From Spirochaetaceae bacterium (lineage in GTDB: Bacteria; Spirochaetota; Spirochaetia; DSM-2461), in contig QKAI01000103.1 in assembly GCA_003246505.1 (NCBI GenBank), positions 1-5,108 on the forward strand: 5,108 bases of DNA, written 5' to 3'. Positions 1 through 5,108 of this stretch are shown in pieces. How positions within the stretch are numbered: position 1 is the stretch's first letter; every line of letters starts with the position of its first letter. The notes under the pieces were generated by a model. The model saw only the letters and a program-made list of their open reading frames with translations, did not search any database and was not told where the DNA came from. The position numbers were made by a program, and so were the translations under genes.

Positions 1-1
1 A

Positions 2-2095
2 AAACTGTTACTTCTGGAAGGAAGTATAACGCTGATTGTTTTTTTCAGCCTGATCGTCTCCGTTTTTACCCTGATCGATCTTACCGGTATCAATAACCTT
101 TACAAAGTCATTCTGGACAAGAGTTTCGAGACCAGGCAGCTGAGGCTGAAACTGGAGGAAGTTCTCTACAATCCCATGGCGAACAGGGGGAACTATGCGG
201 TTCTCCTGAATTTGTGGAACCTGCAGAATTTCAATTACGACGAGGGCAATAACGTCAAGACCATGCAGTCCATCGGCAGGGAATTCATAAATGACGCCAG
301 GGAGACGGAAATGGACTGGATAGCCCTCACCTCGGAATATTCCCCCGAACTGTTCCACTCCTTCTTCGTGGATTACTTCAGCCGCCCGGAAAAGGAGGGG
401 GAAAGCCTTTACTCCTATTCGGAGACGAATGAGGACGAGGAAGCCCAGCAGACTATCTACCGGTTCCGATTTTTCATTGAGCGCATCATCGTGCTCGAAG
501 TGAGGCAGAAGAATCTGCTCGAATCCATAAGAGAGGCCCTTCCCGGCATCATGAGGCAGAGGCTGTTCCGCATAATCATCGGGAATATACTGGCGGTGCT
601 GGCGGTTGCCTCCATAGCAACGATCTACAGCATGCGCCTCATGGAAAACATCAGGAAGATCCGATTCTCCCTTGAGCGGGTTTCCCGGGGTGAGTTCTCC
701 CATAAGCTCATAATTCCCAACAACGACGAATTCGGGCGGCTCGCCCGGGACTTCAACACGGTTACGGAAGCTCTCTGGGCCAAACTGGAGTCGGTGCAGC
801 AGATCCTGAACGACGTGGGTGACTCCATCAGTACGGAGATAGAGCTGGACAAGGTGGAAAAGGCCATCGTCTACCTCAGTCTCAAGAGCATCGACGCTTC
901 CGGAGCGGCCCTCTATCTTTTCAATGAGGACAAATCCCGGCTATATCTGAAATTCAGCGCCGGCGATTTCCGCCCCCCCTACCATCTGGGCGATGAGAAG
1001 GAGAAGGTTCTTCCCTTCAGATCCCTGGAGGAGTCCCTCTCCTCTTTCCGGGACATTACCATTCCCGTAGGGGAAACGATTATCGGTGAATCGGCCCAGA
1101 AGGGGGAAGCCATCCTGGTGAAAAGGACCCATGCCTCTTCCTTCGCCCGTCCGAAGAACCATCCCTATCATGTCAGTTCCGCCCTCTCCATACCCATGAG
1201 GGTGGGCAATGTGGTTCTGGGTGTCCTCTGCCTGGTGCACAGGGAGGACCGTTTTTTCTCGGACCTGGAAATGGCAAACGCCCAGTCCTTCAGTGAGCTG
1301 GCGGCCATTTCCATTGATAACCTCATGAAGTACAACGAAATGCTCGAAGTATTCGAGCTTAACAGGGAGATCGATATCGCGGCTGAAATTCAGCAGAATC
1401 TTCTGCCCCAGCAAATCCCCCGCCTCAGGAAGACCGACCTGGCCTTCAAGACCCGGACCTGCCGGGGTATCAACGGGGATTTCTATGACTGCTATATGAT
1501 CGACCGGGAGAGAATCCTCATAACGGTCTGCGAAGTTGCGGGAAAGGGGGTTCCCGCCGCTCTTGTCATAACCATGATCAAGACTATCCTGAAACTGGTC
1601 GCCAAAGCGGGGCTTAACGCGGCGGAGATCCTCCAGGACCTCAACAGGAACATAACCGAGAAGATCCGGATCGAGAATATCGCCGCCCTCTCCCTTGTCC
1701 TTTACAATCAGAACAACGGGGAGATATCCTTCGCTTCCGCGGGAAACCAGCCCCTGCTGGTATACCGATCGGCGGCGAAGAGATTCGAGGAGTTTTCCCC
1801 CCCGGGCATCCCCGTCGGCCTTGACAAAAACGCCGTTTACGAGGAAGAGGAACTCCTGCTCCAGTCCGGAGACTACCTTATGCTATTCACCGACGGTATC
1901 CCGGAAGCGCGGAATAACAAAAACAAGGAATACGGCATGGACACCCTGAAAAACCTGGGAGTAACCCACGGTTCCCTGAGCGCCGAAGAGATGGTACAGG
2001 AGATCATCGACGACCTGGACTATTTTCACCGCGACTCCCAGCAATGGGACGACCAGACCCTGCTGCTCCTGAAGCGGGAAGGGGCCGAGGCATGA
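2..2095 (+). CDS. Membrane sensor phosphatase: HAMP-GAF-SpoIIE (PP2C), 5' partial
   Basis: Predicted receptor-type PP2C/SpoIIE serine phosphatase of the inner membrane, 697 residues visible. The frame is open from the left edge, so the start lies upstream. The first in-frame ATG (176) is not the start, because choosing it would remove a clear transmembrane helix at visible residues 8-27. Domain order: TM1 8-27; extracytoplasmic sensor about 28-188, mostly helical with an acidic stretch, family not recognised; TM2 189-210; HAMP 211-265, with the usual P-x-N-D-E-F-G turn; helical linker; GAF about 281-440; SpoIIE phosphatase about 454-693, opened by the family hallmark A-E-I-Q-x-x-L-L-P (461-469). 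Metal-site motifs: G-D-F-Y-D with D493, F-T-D-G with D631, and W-D-D-Q-T with D683/D684. The motif normally D-V-x-G-x-G reads E-V-A-G-K-G, with E511 replacing an Asp, so activity may be reduced or altered. Members of this family usually dephosphorylate STAS anti-anti-sigma factors; the target here is inferred and not visible. Co-transcribed with the paralogue that follows, which it overlaps by 4 bases. Confidence 0.93.
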   Translation, partial: KLLLLEGSITLIVFFSLIVSVFTLIDLTGINNLYKVILDKSFETRQLRLKLEEVLYNPMANRGNYAVLLNLWNLQNFNYDEGNNVKTMQSIGREFINDARETEMDWIALTSEYSPELFHSFFVDYFSRPEKEGESLYSYSETNEDEEAQQTIYRFRFFIERIIVLEVRQKNLLESIREALPGIMRQRLFRIIIGNILAVLAVASIATIYSMRLMENIRKIRFSLERVSRGEFSHKLIIPNNDEFGRLARDFNTVTEALWAKLESVQQILNDVGDSISTEIELDKVEKAIVYLSLKSIDASGAALYLFNEDKSRLYLKFSAGDFRPPYHLGDEKEKVLPFRSLEESLSSFRDITIPVGETIIGESAQKGEAILVKRTHASSFARPKNHPYHVSSALSIPMRVGNVVLGVLCLVHREDRFFSDLEMANAQSFSELAAISIDNLMKYNEMLEVFELNREIDIAAEIQQNLLPQQIPRLRKTDLAFKTRTCRGINGDFYDCYMIDRERILITVCEVAGKGVPAALVITMIKTILKLVAKAGLNAAEILQDLNRNITEKIRIENIAALSLVLYNQNNGEISFASAGNQPLLVYRSAAKRFEEFSPPGIPVGLDKNAVYEEEELLLQSGDYLMLFTDGIPEARNNKNKEYGMDTLKNLGVTHGSLSAEEMVQEIIDDLDYFHRDSQQWDDQTLLLLKREGAEA
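2076..2084 (+). promoter_or_regulatory. Ribosome binding site for the second phosphatase, inside the end of the first
   Basis: The purine run GGGAAGGGG ends 7 bases before the ATG at 2092, a normal Shine-Dalgarno distance. It decides the start of the downstream gene: the in-frame ATG at 2044 would add 16 non-hydrophobic residues and a 52-base overlap, while 2092 places a typical M-K-x-S-I-R-L leader directly before the first membrane helix. The ATG shares bases with the upstream TGA (ATGA, 2092-2095), an arrangement known to favour translational coupling and matched expression of two subunits or paralogues. Coupling itself is inferred. Confidence 0.75.
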
Positions 2096-4215
2096 AACTA
2101 TCCATCCGGCTCCCCCTCTACCACGGCATCGTCATCATTCTTTTCATCCTGACCCTGTTTCTGGCCGTTTTCATCTTCCAGGAGATGGACCGGCTGAACA
2201 ATCAGAAGATCATTCTGGACAGCCTTCACAGCAACGTACTCATTCTGAATGACGAACTCTCCCTGCTTCTTTACAAGCCCCAGATTCCTTCGGTGGGCTA
2301 TTTCAATCTCTCCCAGCAGCTCTTTCAGCTGGATCGGATCATGCAGGAGCTCCGGGATAACCAGGAGAGGACCCGCCGGAACACCTCCTACCGGGAGAGA
2401 ACGGATATTGTTATCAAGCAGTGGGACAATCTGGAGGAGACCTACATGATCCCCCTGCAGGATGAGATGAAGAATTTCAAACCCCTGGCCGGTTATTACT
2501 CCTTCAACCTGTACGGGATGAAGAAGTCCCTGGCCCTGTTCTCCCAGGAGGAGGACCAGGAGCTTTTTCTCAAACTCCAGACGATTCTGGATCTGATAGA
2601 CGGACTGCAGACAAAGATCAGCATCAATCTTGCCAGCGTGACCGAAACCACATCGGCCATGGTGACCAGGGAAGTGGACCAGTTCAGCCGCCGGATGATC
2701 CGGAACGCCGCCATCGCCACGGCGGCGATGCTCGGGCTGAGCCTTATCCTGGCCTGGTATCTCTCCCATTCCATTTCGGAGAGCATCCGACGGTTGGACG
2801 ATGCCATCTCCGAAGTGGCCACGGGAAACTTCCACTACACCCTCCAGGGGTCGGAGATCGACGAATTCAAGGAGATAGCCAAGGGGTTCAACACCCTGAC
2901 GGAGATGCTCTGGTTCCGCCTCGACTCCCTTAAGGACATCATGCGCGACGTGGGGAGCGCCGTGGAGAACCGGGAGTCGGCGGAGGAGCTCTACACGCTC
3001 ATCCTGGAGCTGGCCATCGACAGCACCGAGGCGGACAGCGCGGTTCTGCTCCTCTACGATGAGGAACTCCGGGGGCTCAGGATGGGCGGCCATCTGGGTT
3101 ATTTCCCCCCTCCCCTGAACATCCCCCAATCGGTCAAAATAAAGAGGGAGACCATAAGGGAGTGGTTCAATACGACGACCATCCCCACCACGGGGAATCT
3201 CCTCGGCGAAGCCTGCATGAGGGGCAGCTCCTTCTACATCCATGACAACGAGAGCCAGAAGGTTTTCCCCGAGAACTGCGATCCCGGCAGCAGCAGCTTC
3301 ATCGGGTCCTCCATCATACTGAGCCTGGGATCTTCGGAAAAGAAATTCGGTGTCATCGGCCTGGCCAAAACGAATCCGGGGGAGCGATTCAACGATCTGG
3401 ACTTCACCTATATGAAGTCCTTCGCCAATTTCGTCACCATAACCCTGGACAACTTCGAAAAGTATCAGGAACTGGTAAAGAAGCACGAAATAAACAGGGA
3501 GATCGAAGTGGCCGCGGAAATCCAGAGCACCCTCCTCCCCAACCGGATGCCCCCCATGAAGGGAACCCGCATTGCCGCCTTCTCCCATGCGGCCAAGGGT
3601 GTCAGCGGGGACTATTACGATGTGTTCACCCTGGACAGGGACCGGACCGCCGTGATCATCTGCGACGTTTCGGGTAAGGGCATTCCCGCTTCCCTTTTCA
3701 TGGTAATGTTCAGAACAGTCCTGAGAACAATTTCCAGCCCCGGGATGAATGCCTCGGAAACGCTGACGGCCCTTAACCGGGAGATATCCGGAAATTTCCA
3801 GAGCGGCACCTTCGCCACGGCGTCCCTGCTTATCCTGAACCACAGCAAGAATACCATATCCTACTCTAACGGAGCCCACCACCCCCTTTACATCCACAGG
3901 AACGGATCGAAGTCCTTCGTCCGCTTCGATACGGACGGACTCCCCCTGGGTATCGACATCCGGGCGGAATACGGCCATAAGCAGATCCGGGTGGAACCGG
4001 GGGATTATCTCTTTCTCTTTACCGACGGTCTGACCGAGGCACGTAACGACAAGGGAGAGGAACTAGGTACGGGAAGGCTGTTAAAATATGCCAGCCAGTA
4101 TACGGACAAAAGCCCGGACAGGATGAAGGATATCATAGAGGAGCTGCTTATCGGATTCGAGGGTGAGGCGGGGCAGCACGACGACGAAACCTTTCTGGCT
4201 ATACAGATAGGCTAG
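2092..4215 (+). CDS. Membrane sensor phosphatase: HAMP-GAF-SpoIIE (PP2C), complete
   Basis: Predicted inner-membrane receptor phosphatase of 707 residues, a paralogue of the gene before it. A short basic leader (1-7) precedes TM1 at 9-29. The extracytoplasmic sensor, about 30-204, is rich in heptad-like helices and resembles a four-helix-bundle sensor, but I cannot assign a family. TM2 is 206-223, HAMP 224-278, GAF about 296-462 and the SpoIIE phosphatase about 466-706. The catalytic set looks intact: A-E-I-Q-x-x-L-L-P at 475-483, S-G-D-Y-Y-D with D507, C-D-V-S-G-K-G with D525, F-T-D-G with D645, and H-D-D-E-T with D697/D698. These are the acidic residues that bind the Mn/Mg pair in PP2C enzymes. 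The family commonly dephosphorylates phosphoserine on a STAS anti-anti-sigma factor, releasing a sigma factor; no such partner is encoded here, so the target is unknown. Start chosen at 2092 for its ribosome binding site and ATGA overlap. The 3' end overlaps the convergent coiled-coil gene by 17 bases. Confidence 0.95.
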   Translation: MKLSIRLPLYHGIVIILFILTLFLAVFIFQEMDRLNNQKIILDSLHSNVLILNDELSLLLYKPQIPSVGYFNLSQQLFQLDRIMQELRDNQERTRRNTSYRERTDIVIKQWDNLEETYMIPLQDEMKNFKPLAGYYSFNLYGMKKSLALFSQEEDQELFLKLQTILDLIDGLQTKISINLASVTETTSAMVTREVDQFSRRMIRNAAIATAAMLGLSLILAWYLSHSISESIRRLDDAISEVATGNFHYTLQGSEIDEFKEIAKGFNTLTEMLWFRLDSLKDIMRDVGSAVENRESAEELYTLILELAIDSTEADSAVLLLYDEELRGLRMGGHLGYFPPPLNIPQSVKIKRETIREWFNTTTIPTTGNLLGEACMRGSSFYIHDNESQKVFPENCDPGSSSFIGSSIILSLGSSEKKFGVIGLAKTNPGERFNDLDFTYMKSFANFVTITLDNFEKYQELVKKHEINREIEVAAEIQSTLLPNRMPPMKGTRIAAFSHAAKGVSGDYYDVFTLDRDRTAVIICDVSGKGIPASLFMVMFRTVLRTISSPGMNASETLTALNREISGNFQSGTFATASLLILNHSKNTISYSNGAHHPLYIHRNGSKSFVRFDTDGLPLGIDIRAEYGHKQIRVEPGDYLFLFTDGLTEARNDKGEELGTGRLLKYASQYTDKSPDRMKDIIEELLIGFEGEAGQHDDETFLAIQIG
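4199..4215. other. Convergent 17-base overlap of two coding sequences
   Basis: The plus-strand phosphatase ends with TAG at 4213-4215. The minus-strand coiled-coil gene ends with TAG whose complement is CTA at 4199-4201. The last codons of the two genes therefore lie opposite each other, and there is no intergenic space. No strong hairpin followed by a T-run is visible on either strand around the junction, so transcripts of the two genes probably overlap at their 3' ends, or termination occurs inside the opposite gene or depends on Rho. The overlap is seen directly; the transcript statement is inference. Confidence 0.85.
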
Positions 4216-5108
4216 AAGTCAGATCCCCCTTCTCCTTTTCGAGCTGTTTCTTCTTTTTTTCAAGATCCTCCGTTTCCCCGGCGAGAACATTCAGCTTCTC
4301 CGTCTCCCGGTCAACCTTTTCCTGCTGCTGGGCCCTGTCCCTGATCTTCTTCTGGAGAAGCTCCTCCAGTTCTCCAATGCGGATCTCCGTCAGACAAAGG
4401 GTTTTTTCCCGGATCTTTGTCTCCCTCTGATTATTGAGGTCTTCTATCTGGTGTTTGAAGGACTCCCCTTCCAGATCTTCCCGGACATAGAGAGACTGCC
4501 CCATGCGGAGAAAGGCCTCGTCCAGCTCCCCCTCCTTCCGGTCCTTCTCTTCCTCCCTCTTCTTAAGGAATCGGGAGGGTTTGACTCCGCCGCAGATTTC
4601 CTCCAGCTCCCGGTCAAGGTCCCCGAGCCGTTCATCCAGCTTGAGGGATTCCTCTTTGAGGCGGCGGGTTGCCTCCTCATGCCCCTTGTGCTCCTCAAAA
4701 AGATCCGAGAGGCCGTTTCCGGCTATTTCCGGCAGGAGACCATCCCTGACCAGTCTTTCCCCGATTCTGCGATAGTTCCTGCTCAGGTTCTCGCCGGCGG
4801 ATCTTTTTTTGGTTGACTGGGAGGACTTCTTTATAAAGCTCCCCATCCTCTTCCAGAGGTTGAGATCCTCCCCCTCTGTCCTGATGCGGTAGAGCTCGTT
4901 ATCCGCATCACGTATCCTGTCCTCCCAATCCAGAAGGGTCTTGAAAAGGTCTTCCACGCCGGGAGAGGAAGGAAGAGAACCCCGCTTATAAAGATCGAAG
5001 GATCGGCGGCCGAGGAGAACATAAAATTCGGCCAGAGACTTCTCGTCGGCCGCCTCCTGCTCCCTTATCTCCTTCTGCCTTTCCTGAAGGGACTCCCTTT
5101 CCCCGGTC
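4199..5108 (-). CDS. Charged coiled-coil protein of unknown function, 5' partial
   Basis: I do not recognise this gene. 302 residues plus stop are visible, and the frame stays open to the right edge, so the N-terminus is missing. An in-frame GTG at 4957 is not a convincing start: the bases before it on this strand are pyrimidine-rich with no Shine-Dalgarno, and the upstream frame continues as sensible charged helix. The protein is very rich in Glu, Lys, Arg and Leu, with no signal peptide or membrane segment in the visible part. Likely coiled coils are at residues 1-25, 143-171 and 217-296, the last with strong L/E/K heptads. Between them are a basic Ser/Lys-rich stretch (about 90-108) and a short C-G-G-V-K-P turn (172-177) that could break two helices. 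A loose motif, aromatic-x-x-[LIM]-G-x-x with a nearby L-[YV], recurs three times. Codon use matches the phosphatases, so it looks native and real. Its role could be structural, scaffolding or cell-envelope related; nothing decides between these. It converges on the phosphatase pair and is not in their operon. Confidence 0.8.
   Translation of the reverse strand, partial: TGERESLQERQKEIREQEAADEKSLAEFYVLLGRRSFDLYKRGSLPSSPGVEDLFKTLLDWEDRIRDADNELYRIRTEGEDLNLWKRMGSFIKKSSQSTKKRSAGENLSRNYRRIGERLVRDGLLPEIAGNGLSDLFEEHKGHEEATRRLKEESLKLDERLGDLDRELEEICGGVKPSRFLKKREEEKDRKEGELDEAFLRMGQSLYVREDLEGESFKHQIEDLNNQRETKIREKTLCLTEIRIGELEELLQKKIRDRAQQQEKVDRETEKLNVLAGETEDLEKKKKQLEKEKGDLTSSLSV

Noticed and set aside
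176..178. ATG as the start of the first phosphatase.
   Set aside because: The frame is open for 58 codons upstream to the window edge and encodes a convincing transmembrane helix expected in this architecture. The gene is partial.
8..703. A 231-codon minus-strand frame opposite the first phosphatase.
   Set aside because: Same register effect: it ends at a sense TTA codon at 8-10 and runs opposite clear TM, HAMP and sensor coding sequence.
2044..2046. ATG at 2044 as the start of the second phosphatase.
   Set aside because: It would put 16 Gly/Pro/Arg-rich residues before the membrane leader and overlap the conserved W-D-D-Q-T coding region of the first gene. The ATG at 2092 has a well-spaced ribosome binding site and the common ATGA overlap.
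2098..3978. A 626-codon open frame on the minus strand spanning most of the second phosphatase.
   Set aside because: It lies codon-for-codon opposite the real gene. In that register, antisense stops arise only from sense TTA, CTA or TCA codons, which this genome avoids; it ends exactly at the CTA Leu codon at 2098. The sense strand has recognisable domains throughout and the antisense translation has none.
4214..4260. Possible terminator: AGAAG/CTTCT pairing (4214-4218 with 4229-4233) and a T-run at 4254-4260.
   Set aside because: The stem is only 5 weak pairs with a 10-base loop, the T-run is over 20 bases away, and the T-run is explained by consecutive Lys codons of the minus-strand gene.
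4451..4816. Plus-strand frames opposite the coiled-coil gene (121 and 90 codons).
   Set aside because: Their translations are low-complexity Ser/Arg or Leu/Phe/Pro-rich sequence, typical of reading opposite Glu/Lys-rich coding sequence. The minus-strand frame has heptads and stays open across the whole region.
4955..4957. GTG as the start of the minus-strand coiled-coil gene.
   Set aside because: There is no Shine-Dalgarno upstream (pyrimidine-rich on that strand), and the frame continues open for 50 more codons to the edge with helix-like, charged coding sequence.
1..5108. Search for mobile elements, CRISPR repeats, tRNA/rRNA genes, or a new defence or retroelement-type system.
   Set aside because: No direct or inverted repeat arrays, transposase, reverse transcriptase, nuclease or toxin-like motifs were seen. 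Nearly every base is accounted for by the three coding sequences.

Overview
The window holds three protein-coding genes packed without intergenic space. On the plus strand are two consecutive, collinear membrane-anchored PP2C/SpoIIE-type serine/threonine phosphatases. On the minus strand a highly charged coiled-coil protein of unknown function runs toward them. The first and third genes are cut by the window edges. I see no RNA genes, mobile elements, CRISPR arrays or intergenic regulatory regions, and no stretch over 300 bases lacks a gene.

Layout: 2-2095 (+) is a 5'-truncated sensor phosphatase: transmembrane helix, extracytoplasmic sensor, transmembrane helix, HAMP, GAF, SpoIIE. 2092-4215 (+) is a complete 707-residue paralogue with the same domain order. 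It starts in a 4-base ATGA overlap with the end of the first gene and has a good ribosome binding site inside that gene. 4199-5108 (-) is a coiled-coil protein whose start lies beyond the right edge. Its stop codon lies inside the end of the second phosphatase, giving a 17-base convergent overlap.

How they may work together: both phosphatases look like transmembrane receptors that sense something outside the cytoplasm, relay it through HAMP and a helical linker, integrate a second cytoplasmic input through GAF, and dephosphorylate a protein. In this family the usual target is a STAS-domain anti-anti-sigma factor (RsbU/SpoIIE partner switching). No STAS protein or anti-sigma kinase is in the window, so the target is unknown. 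The cytoplasmic halves of the pair are clearly related while the sensor regions are not obviously so. The first copy also carries Glu in place of a metal-binding Asp that the second copy keeps. This suggests a pair with different inputs and possibly an impaired or regulatory first member.

Organism: a bacterium of moderately high GC with frequent AGG arginine codons and few TTA, CTA or TCA codons. HAMP-GAF-SpoIIE phosphatases and charged coiled-coil proteins of this style are common in free-living spirochaetes, which I consider the most likely source. This is an inference of low to moderate confidence, and a deltaproteobacterium-like lineage is not excluded. The window contains signalling genes of known families and one unknown coiled-coil gene. 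I find no convincing evidence of an entirely new system.
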